DNA from: DASXKD01 sp963734725
GTDB lineage: Bacteria > Actinomycetota > Actinomycetes > Streptosporangiales > Streptosporangiaceae
Reading direction: 5' to 3'
NCBI GenBank assembly: GCA_963734725.1
Contig: CAVTIX010000029.1
Coordinates: forward strand, 1-64,000
DNA: 64,000 nt
Position 1 is the stretch's first letter. The number at the start of each line of letters is the position of its first letter. Of the stretch, positions 24,558 through 33,664 are shown piece after piece. The notes under the pieces were generated by a model. The model did not search any database, was not told the DNA's origin, and saw nothing but the letters and a program-made list of their open reading frames with translations. Made by a program: the position numbers and the translations under genes.

Positions 24558-25513
24558 TCCGGCCCGCCTGGACGTGCTGACCATGGGGCGGGTTGGTGTT
24601 GAACATCTACCCGCTGCAGGCCGGCGTCGCGCTGGAGGACGTGACCACGTTCGGGAAGTATCTCGGCGGCAGCGCCACCAACGTCGCCGTCGCGGCCGCG
24701 CGCCTGGGCCGCGGCGCAGCGGTGATCACGCGGACCGGCAACGACCCGTTCGGCCGGTTCGTGCACCACGCGCTCAAGCAGTACGGCGTCGGCGACCAGT
24801 TCGTGACCGGCGTGCCGGGCCTGCCCACGCCGGTGACGTTCTGCGAGATCTTCCCGCCGGACGACTTCCCGATCTACTTCTACCGCTACCCGAAAGCGCC
24901 CGACCTGGAGATACGGCCCGAGGAACTCGACTACGACGCCATCCGCGCCGCCCGGGTGTTCTGGGTCACCGCCACCGGCCTGTCCGCCGAGCCGAGCCGG
25001 GCGGCCACGCTCGCCGCGCTGCAGGCGCGCGGCCGCGCTGGCGTGACCGTGCTCGACCTGGACTACCGGCCCATGTTCTGGCCGTCCCGCCAGGCCGCCC
25101 GCGACGCCGTCGCCCCGGCGCTCGGCCTGGTCACTGTGGCCGTCGGCAACCTCGACGAGTGCGACATGGCGGTCGGCGAGGCCGATCCCCGGCGGGCCGG
25201 GGAGGCGCTGCTGCGCCGCGGCGCCAGCCTGGCGGTGGTGAAGCAAGGCCCGCGCGGCGTGCTCGCGGTCACCCCGGGCGGGGTAGTCGAGTCCCCGCCC
25301 TTTGCTATTGAGATTCTCAACGGACTCGGCGCCGGCGACGGGTTCGGCGGCGCGCTGTGTCACGGGCTGCTCGCTGGATGGGACACCGCCGCGGTGATCA
25401 GGTTCGCCAACGCGGCGGGCGCCCTCGTCGCGTCCCGGCTGGCCTGCTCCGACGCGATGCCCACCGCCGCCGAGGTGGACGCGCTGCTCGCCGGGACGCC
25501 CGATGCTGGGTAA
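24547..25513 (+). pseudogene. iolC: 5-dehydro-2-deoxygluconokinase, one-base frameshift near the start
   Basis: PfkB-family kinase of the inositol pathway, acting on 5-dehydro-2-deoxygluconate. Natural start GTG 24547 gives VASDPARLDVLTMGRVGV. An extra A at 24602-24603 then shifts the frame, and the protein continues in the next frame from IYPLQAGVALEDVTTFGKYL. The long remaining frame (from 24593, 306 aa) has the PfkB signatures GGSATNVAVAAARLG and the C-terminal NGLGAGDGFGGALCHGLL with the catalytic Asp. Deleting one A restores the family sequence MGRVGVDIYPLQ. Whether this is true decay or a sequence error cannot be decided here. The neighbours iolB and iolD support the assignment. Confidence 0.85.
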
Positions 25514-26378
25514 CCGCCTCACGGAGGTCATCGAGGCCCGGGTGCACCGCCCCGAACAGGTGGCGGAGGTGGCCGCCGCCCGGCGCCGGGCCCCGTCCGT
25601 GGTCGGCCCCGACGGCCGGCTGGTGATCGTGGCCGCCGACCACCCGGCGCGCGGGGCGCTCGGCGCCGGCCGGGAACGGCTCGCCATGGCGGACCGGGCA
25701 GACCTGCTCGAGCGGCTCTGCGTGGCGCTGGACCGGCCGGGCGTGGGCGGCGTGCTCGGCACCGCGGACGTGCTCGAGGACCTGCTGCTGCTCGGCGCTC
25801 TGCACGGCAAGATCGTCATCGGCTCGATGAACCGCGGCGGGCTGGCCGGGACCGTGTTCGAGATCGACGACCGGTTCACCGGCTACGACGCCGCGGCGAT
25901 CCAGCGGATGGGCTTCGACGGCGGCAAGATGCTGCTGCGGATCGACCCCGACGACCCGGCGACGGCCGCGACCATGCAGGCGTGTGCCCGGGCCGTGTCC
26001 GACCTCGCCGGCCGCCGGCTGATGGCCATGATCGAGCCGTTCATCTCGCACCGGGCCGACGGCCGGGTGCTCAACGACCTCGCCCCCGAGGCGATGATCC
26101 GCGCCCTCGCCATCGCCTCCGGCCTCGGCACGACGTCGGCCTACACCTGGCTCAAGGTCCCCGTGGTGGAGGATATGGAGCAGGTCATGGCCGCCTCCAC
26201 GCTGCCCGCCCTGCTGCTGGGCGGCGAGGTCGCGGACGACCCCGAACTGACGTTCGCCGGCTGGCAGAAGGCTCTGCGGCTGCCGAACGTGATGGGCCTG
26301 GTGGCCGGGCGGTCGCTGCTGTACCCGGCCCACGGCGACGTGGCCGCCGCCGTGGATACCGCGGTCAGCCTGCTGTGA
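25503..26378 (+). CDS. Cgl0159-family (beta/alpha)8 protein of inositol clusters (aldolase-like)
   Basis: 291 aa, overlapping the iolC stop by 11 bases. The sequence (VIVAADHPARGALGAG, KIVIGSMNRGGLAGTVFEID, DGGKMLLRIDPDD, TSAYTWLKVPVVEDME, ALLLGGEVADDPE) is that of the barrel protein found beside iolC and iolB in corynebacteria and other actinomycetes. It has Lys and Asp residues in positions typical of class I aldolases. It may replace IolJ in cleaving 2-deoxy-5-keto-gluconate-6-phosphate; that role is inference from context. Confidence 0.82.
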   Translation: MLGNRLTEVIEARVHRPEQVAEVAAARRRAPSVVGPDGRLVIVAADHPARGALGAGRERLAMADRADLLERLCVALDRPGVGGVLGTADVLEDLLLLGALHGKIVIGSMNRGGLAGTVFEIDDRFTGYDAAAIQRMGFDGGKMLLRIDPDDPATAATMQACARAVSDLAGRRLMAMIEPFISHRADGRVLNDLAPEAMIRALAIASGLGTTSAYTWLKVPVVEDMEQVMAASTLPALLLGGEVADDPELTFAGWQKALRLPNVMGLVAGRSLLYPAHGDVAAAVDTAVSLL

Positions 26379-26522
26379 GGAGTGCGGGACAGTGACGCGC
26401 CGCAGCCGCCGGGCCGAACGCCGCGAGGACACGAAGCGCCGCAGCGGTGTCCCGGCGGCGAGACTCTGCTGGCCCGGAGGACGACCCCCGGACCCCCGCG
26501 CCTGTCTCCCGCCCTGCAGATT

Positions 26523-26577
26523 TGCGCGCCTCCGGCACGACCAAGCACGGTGCTGGCTGGCGCGCCTCCGGCGCGAC
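26523..26577 (+). repeat. GC-rich intergenic repeat units before iolB
   Basis: Two copies of a unit around GCGCCTCCGGCRCGAC (26527-26542 and 26562-26577). A third copy is before iolD (GTGCCTCCGGCGCGAC, 27514-27529). All three are followed by the GAGGGAGGC ribosome-site region of iolB or iolD after 10-25 bases. They may be copied translation-initiation segments. Confidence 0.5.
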
Positions 26578-26599
26578 GTCCCGCGAGGGAGGCCATGAC

Positions 26600-27484
26600 A
26601 TGAGCACCTGCCGTCACCTGCGCGCGGGCGGCATGGCCGGTGGGCCGTGGCTGGCCTCGGTCACCCCGGAGCAGGCCGGCTGGGCCTACTCCGGGCTGCG
26701 CGTGCTCGGCCTGCCGCCGGGCGGGTCGCACGAGTTCGGCCTGGCCGGTGACGAGGCGGTGCTGTTGCCGCTGGCCGGCTCCTGCGTCGTCGAGTGCGAC
26801 GGCGAGCGGTTCACCCTGGCGGGCCGGGAGAGCGTCTTTCACGGCGTGACCGACTTCGCCTACCTGCCGCGGGACACTGGCGCCCGGGTGTCCAGCGTGG
26901 GCGGCGGCCGGTTCGCGCTGGCCACCGCCCGGGCGGGTAAGCGCCTCGCCCCGCGGTACGGGCCCCCCGCCGGCGTCCCGGTGGAACTGCGCGGCGCCGG
27001 GGCCTGCTCCCGGCGGGTGCACAACTTCTGCATGCCGGCCGCGTTCCCCGCGGACCGGCTGATCGCTTGTGAGGTGGTCACCCCGGCCGGCAACTGGTCC
27101 TCCTACCCGCCGCACAAGCACGACGAGGAGCGGCCGGGGGAGTCCGTGCTCGAAGAGATCTACTACTTCGAGATCGCGGCCGGGCAGGCCGGCCCCGGCG
27201 TGGGTTACCAGCGCGTCTACGGGACGGCCGGCCGCCCCGCGGACCTGCTCGCGGAGGTCAGGGAGGGCGACGTCGTGCTGATCCCGCACGGCTGGCACGG
27301 CCCGTCGATGGCGGCGCCCGGCTACCACATGTACTACCTGAACGTGATGGCCGGCCCGGGCGCGGAGCGGGCGTGGCTGGCCTGCGACGACCCCGCGCAC
27401 GGCTGGGTCCGCCAGACCTGGCAAGGCCAGCAGCCCGACCCGCGGCTGACTACGCATGGCGCGCTCACCGGGGAGGCGCCATGA
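26600..27484 (+). CDS. iolB: 5-deoxy-glucuronate isomerase
   Basis: 294 aa. ATG 26600 is preceded by GAGGGAGG seven bases upstream; the frame is open 50 residues further but this is the spacer with GC-rich repeats. Double cupin with metal ligands visible in the second cupin: SSYPPHKHDEE (HxH...E) and VVLIPHGWHGPS (H). EEIYYFEIA and MYYLNVMAG are family-typical. It converts 5-deoxy-glucuronate to 5-dehydro-2-deoxy-gluconate. Length matches the family. About 220 bases of spacer separate it from the preceding gene. Confidence 0.92.
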   Translation: MSTCRHLRAGGMAGGPWLASVTPEQAGWAYSGLRVLGLPPGGSHEFGLAGDEAVLLPLAGSCVVECDGERFTLAGRESVFHGVTDFAYLPRDTGARVSSVGGGRFALATARAGKRLAPRYGPPAGVPVELRGAGACSRRVHNFCMPAAFPADRLIACEVVTPAGNWSSYPPHKHDEERPGESVLEEIYYFEIAAGQAGPGVGYQRVYGTAGRPADLLAEVREGDVVLIPHGWHGPSMAAPGYHMYYLNVMAGPGAERAWLACDDPAHGWVRQTWQGQQPDPRLTTHGALTGEAP

Positions 27485-27557
27485 CGGGGTCCGCCTCCCG
27501 CCGCGTCAATTGCGTGCCTCCGGCGCGACCATGCGCAGCGCCCGCGAGGGAGGCAAG

Positions 27558-29444
27558 ATGACACTCCGGCTCACCGTGGGACAGGCCGTGGTCCGTTTCC
27601 TGGCGGCTCAGCGCAGCGAGCGCGACGGGATAGAGCAGCCGCTGTTCGCCGGCTGCTTCGGCATCTTCGGCCACGGGAACCTGGCGGGCCTCGGCCAGGC
27701 GCTGCTCGAAGCCGAACTCGGCCGGCCCGGCTCGCTGCGCTACTACCAGGCCAGAAACGAGCAGGCCATGGTGCACGCCGCGGCGGCGTTCGCCCGGGCG
27801 CGCAACCGGCTGTCCGCCTTCGCCTGCACCTCCTCGATCGGCCCCGGCGCGACGAACATGGTCACCGGGGCGGCGCTGGCCACGATCAACCGGCTGCCGG
27901 TGCTGCTGCTGCCCGGCGACGTGTTCGCGACCAGGGTGGCGCCGCCGGTGCTCCAGGAACTCGAGCACCCCGGCGCCCAGGACGTGTCGGTCAACGACGC
28001 GTTCCGCCCGGTCTCCCGGTTCTTCGACCGGGTCTGGCGCCCCGAGCAGCTTCCGTCGGCGCTGCTGGCGGCCATGCGCGTGCTCACCGACCCGGCCGAG
28101 ACCGGGGCGGTGACGATCGCCCTGCCGCAAGACGTGCAGACCGAGGCCTTCGACTGGCCAGGGGAACTGTTCGCGCCGCGGGTCTGGCACGTGCCCCGGC
28201 CGGTCCCCGAGCCGGCTGCGCTGGCCCGCGCGGCGCGGGTGATCGGCTCGGCCGCCCGGCCCCTCATCGTGGCCGGCGGCGGGGTGATCTACGCCGAGGC
28301 CACGGCCGAGCTGCGCGCGTTCGCCGAGGCGGCCGGCGTCCCGGTCGCCGAGACCCAGGCCGGGAAGGGGTCCCTGCCGTTTGACCACCCGCTCGCCCTG
28401 GGCGCGCTGGGCAGCACCGGCACGGCCGCGGCCAACCGGATCGCCGCGCAGGCCGACGTGGTGATCGGGATCGGCACCAGGTACAGCGACTTCACCACGG
28501 CGTCGCGGACCGCGTTCGGCTGCCCGCAGGTCCGCTTCGTCAACGTCAACGTCGCCGCGGCGGACGCGGTGAAGCTCGCGGGAACGGCAGTAGTCGCCGA
28601 TGGCCGGGAGGCGCTGCGCGGGCTGTCCGCCGCCCTGGCCGGCTGGTCCACGGGGGAGGACTACCAGGCGGAGGCCCGGGGCCTGGCGGCGGCATGGCAG
28701 GAGACCGTGGACCGGGCGTATGCCGCCGGCTGCCAGCCGCCGGCCCAGTCGGAGGTCATCGGGGCCGTCAACGACGCGGCCGGGCCGCGGGACGTCGTGG
28801 TGTGCGCGGCCGGCTCCATGCCCGGCGACCTGCACAAGCTGTGGCGGACCCGGGATCCCAAGGGCTACCACGTCGAATACGGCTACTCGTGCATGGGCTA
28901 CGAGATCGCCGGGGGCCTCGGGGTGAAGCTGGCCGAGCCGGAACGGGACGTCTATGTCCTGGTGGGGGACGGGTCCTACCTGATGATGGCGAGCGAGCTC
29001 GTCACCGCGGTCGCCGAGGGCGTCAAGCTCACCGTCGTCCTGGTGCAGAACCACGGTTTCGCGTCCATCGGCGGGCTGTCGGAGACCGTGGGCGTGCAGC
29101 GGTTCGGCACCAGGTACCGGTACCGCAACCCAGGCACCGGCCGGCTGGACGGCGGCATCCTGCCGGTGGACCTGGCCGCGAACGCCGAGAGCCTCGGCGT
29201 CCGGGTGCTGCGCGCCACGACGATCGCGGACCTGCGGGACGCGCTGCGCCAGGCGAAAGCCGAACCGGGCCCGGTCCTCGTGCACATCGAGACCGACCCG
29301 ATGGCGCCCGCGCCGAGCAGCGAAGCGTGGTGGGATGTGCCGGTCGCCGAGGTCTCCGAACTCGACGCCACCCGGCGCGCCCGCGACGCCTACGAGAAGG
29401 CCAAGCCGGCCCAGCGCCCGCTCATCGGCCCCGAGGCGCCGTGA
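27558..29444 (+). CDS. iolD: 3D-(3,5/4)-trihydroxycyclohexane-1,2-dione hydrolase
   Basis: 628-aa thiamine-diphosphate enzyme that opens the ring in myo-inositol breakdown. Start ATG 27558 with GGGAGG four bases before it. The N-terminal PYR domain contains YYQARNEQAMVHAAAAFARA, with the catalytic Glu; the central domain has PLIVAGGGVIYAEA; the C-terminal PP domain carries the ThDP motif VLVGDGSYLMMASELVTAV, then the metal-binding N (VLVQNHGF). Length and order are normal, so this step of the pathway looks intact. It is the last clear gene of the iol run; no iolE or iolG follows in the window. Confidence 0.93.
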   Translation: MTLRLTVGQAVVRFLAAQRSERDGIEQPLFAGCFGIFGHGNLAGLGQALLEAELGRPGSLRYYQARNEQAMVHAAAAFARARNRLSAFACTSSIGPGATNMVTGAALATINRLPVLLLPGDVFATRVAPPVLQELEHPGAQDVSVNDAFRPVSRFFDRVWRPEQLPSALLAAMRVLTDPAETGAVTIALPQDVQTEAFDWPGELFAPRVWHVPRPVPEPAALARAARVIGSAARPLIVAGGGVIYAEATAELRAFAEAAGVPVAETQAGKGSLPFDHPLALGALGSTGTAAANRIAAQADVVIGIGTRYSDFTTASRTAFGCPQVRFVNVNVAAADAVKLAGTAVVADGREALRGLSAALAGWSTGEDYQAEARGLAAAWQETVDRAYAAGCQPPAQSEVIGAVNDAAGPRDVVVCAAGSMPGDLHKLWRTRDPKGYHVEYGYSCMGYEIAGGLGVKLAEPERDVYVLVGDGSYLMMASELVTAVAEGVKLTVVLVQNHGFASIGGLSETVGVQRFGTRYRYRNPGTGRLDGGILPVDLAANAESLGVRVLRATTIADLRDALRQAKAEPGPVLVHIETDPMAPAPSSEAWWDVPVAEVSELDATRRARDAYEKAKPAQRPLIGPEAP

Positions 29445-29578
29445 AGCGCGAGGATAGCTACTTCCTGATCGAACCGTTCAGCGGGCGCCTACCCCGTCGA
29501 TGGGCGCGGGTAGGGGCAGCCCGGTCGGCGATCCGGCAGGGCGTCAAAGTTGTAGACATTGCCAACCCGGGTGCCCAG
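29442..29578 (+). other. Short region after iolD with hairpin and unrecognised frame
   Basis: A GTG overlapping the iolD stop opens a frame (VKREDSYFLIEPFSGRLPRR) that I do not recognise. It overlaps a stem CCTACCC/GGGTAGG at 29488-29514 (13-base loop, no U-tract) that could be a weak terminator. The frame runs into the convergent arylsulfotransferase-like gene, so a truncated gene is possible but not supported. Confidence 0.35.
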
Positions 29579-31480
29579 CTAATACCCGCGCGTGGGTGGC
29601 GTATAGCTCCTCGGCACCGCCGGCGAGGTGCCCAGCACCTTGCCCGAGCCGTCTCTGGCCTGGGCCGCCACCAGGGGTGCCGCCGTGTGCACGGTGATCT
29701 TGGCCTCGAAACCGGTCTTGCTTACGGGTGAGCCCACCGGGCGCAGGGACGAGGGGCTGGAGCCGGCCAGGACCTGCCAGGACGCCACCTGGGTGTCGCC
29801 GTTCCAGCTCGCATAGACGGTCACCGCGTTCCCCGCGCCTTGGCTTGCGGCCACCGCGGGCGGGTAGTCGGGGATACCCGTCCAGGGTGCGCGGAAGGCC
29901 CGGTAGGTACGCCCCGACAGGCTCGCGTCGAAGTTGGCCTTCCCGGCGCTGTTGAACTCGGTAAGCTCCGGCAGGTCACCCCAGCTGACCAGGGCATCCC
30001 CGTTGGAGAGGGTTTGGTTGCTGCCGATGACGGCCGCGTGCAGCGGGGGGTTATGGCGGAGGTCGCGGGTGATGGTAGCGGTGTGGCTGGTGGTATCGAG
30101 GGTCAGTGTCAGCGCACGGGAAGCGTGGTTGGCGCAGGTGGAGGGGCCGGTGGCGCCGTCGTCGAAGAGCGTGATCACGTTCGCCTCCGGCTGGCGCGCG
30201 TGGTGCTGATAGCAGAACCACTGCTGACCGGATGGCGCCAAGGTGAAACTGGAGTGCTTCCCCCCTAGCTTCCAGATGACCGCGCCGGTGGTGCGGTTGA
30301 CGTCGTACACCGCCGAGACATCACGGCCCGAGATCAGCAGGTTCCCGTCCGAGGTGAGCGCGATGGAGTTGCCGTGGAAGTAGTCGAAAGCGGCGCCGTT
30401 GGCGGGCACCGGGTAGTCGGAGTCGGTCACCGGCACGTGGTCCAGGGAGTTCCAGGAGAAGAGCACGTTGCCGGTGGCCACATCGATCTCCTGGACCACG
30501 TAGCTGTAGACGACCTGGCTGGCCGTGCCCCCATAGGCGGTCAGGTTCATCTTCACCGGCACGTAGCTGCCGACAAGCGCAGTGTTCTGGGGGGTGATGG
30601 TGAGTTCGTGCAGGTCGGTTTGGTCGCCGTTGCCGGTCCGGATGTAGGACACGACTCGGTAGTGCTTGTTCATCAAGACGTACTCCCCGACGCCATGACC
30701 GCCCACCGGGCGGCCCTGGTAGAACGCCAGCATGGGCTGACCGTCGTAGGTGACGCGTTCTAGGTTGACGACCTTCGGCGCGTTCACCGGGTCGTACCAG
30801 ATGAGGTTGCCCCGGTCGTTCACGATGGCGGCCCCGTTGCCCCGGCTCCCGGTGCCCCTGGGGGTGACGAACAGCAACCCAGGAGCGGTCCCGGTCGCGG
30901 CCTGATTGACACAAAACCCCGGAGGGCGCAGGTCCGGTTCGCTGCGAAACGAGGGCAGGCCCGGCTTGCAGGTGGCGGCCGCCTGAGGCGTCAGTGAAGG
31001 GGAGGCCGGCCCGGGCGGGGTGGCTGAGGCGCTGACTGTGGTCCTGGGCCCGGTGCCGCTGTCCGGCGGCAGGACCTCGGGGGCGTGCGGCGCGATGCGG
31101 GCCACGGTGAAGGAGAAGTTGTGCCCTCCCGCGCCGGCGATGGTCACGGAGGTGTGCACGGTGACGCGCTCCCCGGGGGCGAAAGGCGCCCGGGGTTTCC
31201 AGATGGTGGCTCGCCGCGGGTCCGCCACCAGGCGCCCGGGATGAACGCCGCTGCGGGCACCGGTGACGCGTACCGTGCCCAGCGCGGCCGGGGTGACCCC
31301 CCGGAAGCTGATCGTGGTCTGGGGTGAGGCAAACCGGTCGCCCGGTGATGGTGAGACCGCGACCGTCTTGGCCCGCGAGGTTGCAGCTCCCGCCGATCCG
31401 TTAGCTAATGCCGTGGGCCCGGCTAGCCCCGCTGCCACGGCCACCGCCAAAGCCGCCACTACAGCGTGAGTAACTCGCAT
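29579..31480 (-). CDS. Exported arylsulfotransferase-like (ASST) beta-propeller protein
   Basis: About 633 aa from ATG 31480 (MRVTHAVVAALAVAVAAGLA), a Sec signal peptide. An N-terminal beta-sandwich-like region with S/T/P-rich linker (about 30-190) precedes the ASST-type propeller: IVNDRGNLIWYDPVNAPKVV, HELTITPQNTALVGSY, VPVTDSDYPVPANGAAFDYF, HGNSIALTSDGNLLISGRDV, TGAVIWKLGGKHSSF, WFCYQHHARQ. Arylsulfotransferases move sulfate between phenols using a catalytic His. H-containing loops are present but the active-site His cannot be fixed by eye. The frame is open to 31513, overlapping the end of the kinase-like gene, so the pair is probably co-transcribed. Confidence 0.78.
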   Translation of the reverse strand: MRVTHAVVAALAVAVAAGLAGPTALANGSAGAATSRAKTVAVSPSPGDRFASPQTTISFRGVTPAALGTVRVTGARSGVHPGRLVADPRRATIWKPRAPFAPGERVTVHTSVTIAGAGGHNFSFTVARIAPHAPEVLPPDSGTGPRTTVSASATPPGPASPSLTPQAAATCKPGLPSFRSEPDLRPPGFCVNQAATGTAPGLLFVTPRGTGSRGNGAAIVNDRGNLIWYDPVNAPKVVNLERVTYDGQPMLAFYQGRPVGGHGVGEYVLMNKHYRVVSYIRTGNGDQTDLHELTITPQNTALVGSYVPVKMNLTAYGGTASQVVYSYVVQEIDVATGNVLFSWNSLDHVPVTDSDYPVPANGAAFDYFHGNSIALTSDGNLLISGRDVSAVYDVNRTTGAVIWKLGGKHSSFTLAPSGQQWFCYQHHARQPEANVITLFDDGATGPSTCANHASRALTLTLDTTSHTATITRDLRHNPPLHAAVIGSNQTLSNGDALVSWGDLPELTEFNSAGKANFDASLSGRTYRAFRAPWTGIPDYPPAVAASQGAGNAVTVYASWNGDTQVASWQVLAGSSPSSLRPVGSPVSKTGFEAKITVHTAAPLVAAQARDGSGKVLGTSPAVPRSYTPPTRGY

Positions 31481-31500
31481 GGAAGACCCCCTGTAGCGCG

Positions 31501-32697
31501 TCAAAGATCGCACTGTAACACCAGATGGCTCTTGCCCGGAACCTTCGTGCCGCTGCGGGGCTGTTGATCGCGCGGGGTGACCAGCAGCGCATCGGCCAGG
31601 GCAGCCAAGCGTGCGGTTTCGTCCGCCACGCGCCGCATCATGCGGTCACGCTCACCGGCGCCGACCTGGCCGCTGCGCCGGTAGGCGTCGGCAATGCCGC
31701 GGACGATGCTCAGCGGCTTGCGCAGTTGATGGCCAGCGTCAGCGATGTCGCGGCACAGTTGCTCGCAGGACCGGCGGGCGGCCTCCTCCGAGGCGGCCCG
31801 TGCCCGGAACGCATGCTCGATCTGGCCCAGCATCGTGTTGAGAGACGCGGCGAGCCGCCCGGCATCGCCGCCGCGACGCTCAGGGACCCGCCATGACAAC
31901 TGGCCTGCGGCTACCGCCGTGAGTGTCTGCTCCGCCTGGGTGACCGGCCGCAGCACGGCGCGGCTCAGCGCGACGGCCAGGAAGGCCACGGCCAGGATCG
32001 TGGCGCCGCCGATCGCCAGGACTATCACGGTGAGCCTGCCCACGGCACGGCCTGCACTACGGAGATCCAGCCCGATAACCAGGGTGCCCGCAAGGCCCCG
32101 CCGGGCGGTGCTGGTGACGACGAGATAGAAGCCTTGAGCGCTGTAGGAGAACGGGATGCGCCGGGCCCGGTAGTGGATCGGCTTGGTGATCACCAGCCAA
32201 CTGCCCCCGCCCCCCGCCGCGACAGTTTCCGGCTGGTCCCCGCGCGCCGTGACCACAGCCGGGACCGCCGGGATGACCGGGCCTGGCCGGCCCGCAGGAC
32301 CTGCCCTCATTACCGTTTGGCCCGTGGGCGCGCGCACCTCGATGCCGAGCCCGCCGCCGGGCCCGTCGCCGGGAACGCCAGCCGCGACCCCGTAGAGAGG
32401 CGAGGCCTTGAACGGGTGGCTGACGAGCCGGGCGGCGTAGGCGCGGAGTTGCTGATCCGCCTGCCCCTGGAGGTAGCCCCGCGCCATCAGCCCGCACGCC
32501 CCGGTGATAACCGCGGCCCCGGCGGCCAGCAGGCACAAGGCCGTGACGACAAGCCTCGCTTCCAGCGAAGCCCGCCGCTGCGGCCGCGGGCCAGCCTGCC
32601 CGCTGCGGAAGGCGTTATGCCCCACACCGCCCAGTCTGCATCTCCAGGTTCCAACGGCCCAGCCGCCCACCGCCAGGTTTGCCGGAGCCACCGGCAT
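31501..32697 (-). CDS. Sensor histidine kinase-like protein lacking the ATPase domain
   Basis: Up to 398 aa; a GTG at 32625 (VGHNAFRSG) is an alternative start. TM1 VVTALCLLAAGAAVITGACG, an extracytoplasmic domain of about 150 residues, TM2 LTVIVLAIGGATILAVAFLA, then a HAMP-like segment (RPVTQAEQTLTAVAAGQLSW) and a HisKA helix DIADAGHQLRKPLSIVRGIA with the phosphorylatable His. It stops about 60 residues later (HLVLQCDL) without N, G1 or G2 boxes. There is no kinase domain downstream and no response regulator adjacent. Either a truncated gene or a non-catalytic sensor. Confidence 0.75.
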   Translation of the reverse strand: MPVAPANLAVGGWAVGTWRCRLGGVGHNAFRSGQAGPRPQRRASLEARLVVTALCLLAAGAAVITGACGLMARGYLQGQADQQLRAYAARLVSHPFKASPLYGVAAGVPGDGPGGGLGIEVRAPTGQTVMRAGPAGRPGPVIPAVPAVVTARGDQPETVAAGGGGSWLVITKPIHYRARRIPFSYSAQGFYLVVTSTARRGLAGTLVIGLDLRSAGRAVGRLTVIVLAIGGATILAVAFLAVALSRAVLRPVTQAEQTLTAVAAGQLSWRVPERRGGDAGRLAASLNTMLGQIEHAFRARAASEEAARRSCEQLCRDIADAGHQLRKPLSIVRGIADAYRRSGQVGAGERDRMMRRVADETARLAALADALLVTPRDQQPRSGTKVPGKSHLVLQCDL

Positions 32698-32878
32698 ACC
32701 ACGCGGAACGGCCGCCTTGGCGTCTACGGCTGCTGGCCCGGACCAGGTCTAGCGGGCTGGTCGCGCGCCACGGGACAAGGATGCGGCGTTTGGGCATCTG
32801 CGGCGGGGTTAGTGGTACAAGCTGGCGATACGAGGAAGTCAAGGCATGGCAAAGGCTTGGACCGCTCACGGAGGTTTG

Positions 32879-33664
32879 ATGCGACGCCTCTTGATCTTTG
32901 TGCTGCCAGCTCTGGCGCTGGTCCTCGCCGGCTGCCACTCGGCGGGCGCACCCGGCCAGGCAGCGCGGCCAGCCATGTCGTCGCAGGTGGCGGCGGCCGA
33001 TGGGTCGCCGGCTGCCGCGACGTCTTCCGCGTCCCCATCACCGTCGCCTCCACCCGTCCTTAGGCCCGGGATAAGGGGGGAGGCGGTCAGGGTGCTGCAA
33101 AGACGGCTCGCAGCGCTGAAGTATTACCCGGGCCGGGTGAACGGCCGGTTCAGCTCAGACACCCTTGAGGCCGTATGGGCGTTCCAGGAGACACAGGGCC
33201 TGCACCCGCGGAATGCGGTGAGTCCGGCGATGCAGCGGGCCCTGGCCAGCCCGCGGCCGCCCAAGGTGCTGGCCCCCCATGGCGGTCGCCTGCGGGTCGA
33301 GGTCAATCTGAAGAATCAGGTTCTCGTCCTTTACAAACGCAATCATGTCGCGCTGGTCAGCCACGTATCCACGGCCGGCGGGCGCTACTTCTGCTCGCCG
33401 AACGGCTGCGGCAACGCCATCACGCCGACTGGCAACTTCACGACCCTTTCTTTCATGCCGGGCCGGGTGACGGTGCCGCTCGGCGAGATGTACAACCCCG
33501 TGTTCTTCATCGGCACCATCTACGCGATCCACGGCGACACCCACGTGCCGCGACGGCCGGCCTCCCATGGCTGCGTACGGATCCCGATACACATCGCCGC
33601 GTTCTTCCACACGCTGGTGCCGACCCCGGGCACGCCGGTGTACATCCGCAGCGGACGTGCCTAG
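32879..33664 (+). CDS. L,D-transpeptidase lipoprotein with peptidoglycan-binding domain
   Basis: 261 aa. ATG 32879 follows GGAGG by five bases. A lipoprotein signal ends at the lipobox LAGC. After an S/P/A-rich linker comes a PG_binding_1 domain (GEAVRVLQRRLAALKYYPGR, then VNGRFSSDTLEAVWAFQE). The YkuD catalytic domain has the expected H-x14-17-[S/T]HGC[V/I]R pattern: YAIHGDTHVPRRPASHGCVR, with Cys as nucleophile. It would form 3-3 crosslinks in peptidoglycan on the outside of the membrane. It is divergent from the kinase-like gene. Confidence 0.93.
   Translation: MRRLLIFVLPALALVLAGCHSAGAPGQAARPAMSSQVAAADGSPAAATSSASPSPSPPPVLRPGIRGEAVRVLQRRLAALKYYPGRVNGRFSSDTLEAVWAFQETQGLHPRNAVSPAMQRALASPRPPKVLAPHGGRLRVEVNLKNQVLVLYKRNHVALVSHVSTAGGRYFCSPNGCGNAITPTGNFTTLSFMPGRVTVPLGEMYNPVFFIGTIYAIHGDTHVPRRPASHGCVRIPIHIAAFFHTLVPTPGTPVYIRSGRA

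Noticed and set aside
24242..25879. 545-residue minus-strand frame across iolC and the aldolase-like gene
   Set aside because: Antisense shadow without motifs or ribosome site.
27465..29285. 606-residue minus-strand open frame opposite iolD
   Set aside because: No recognisable domain; iolD on the plus strand is complete with ThDP motifs.
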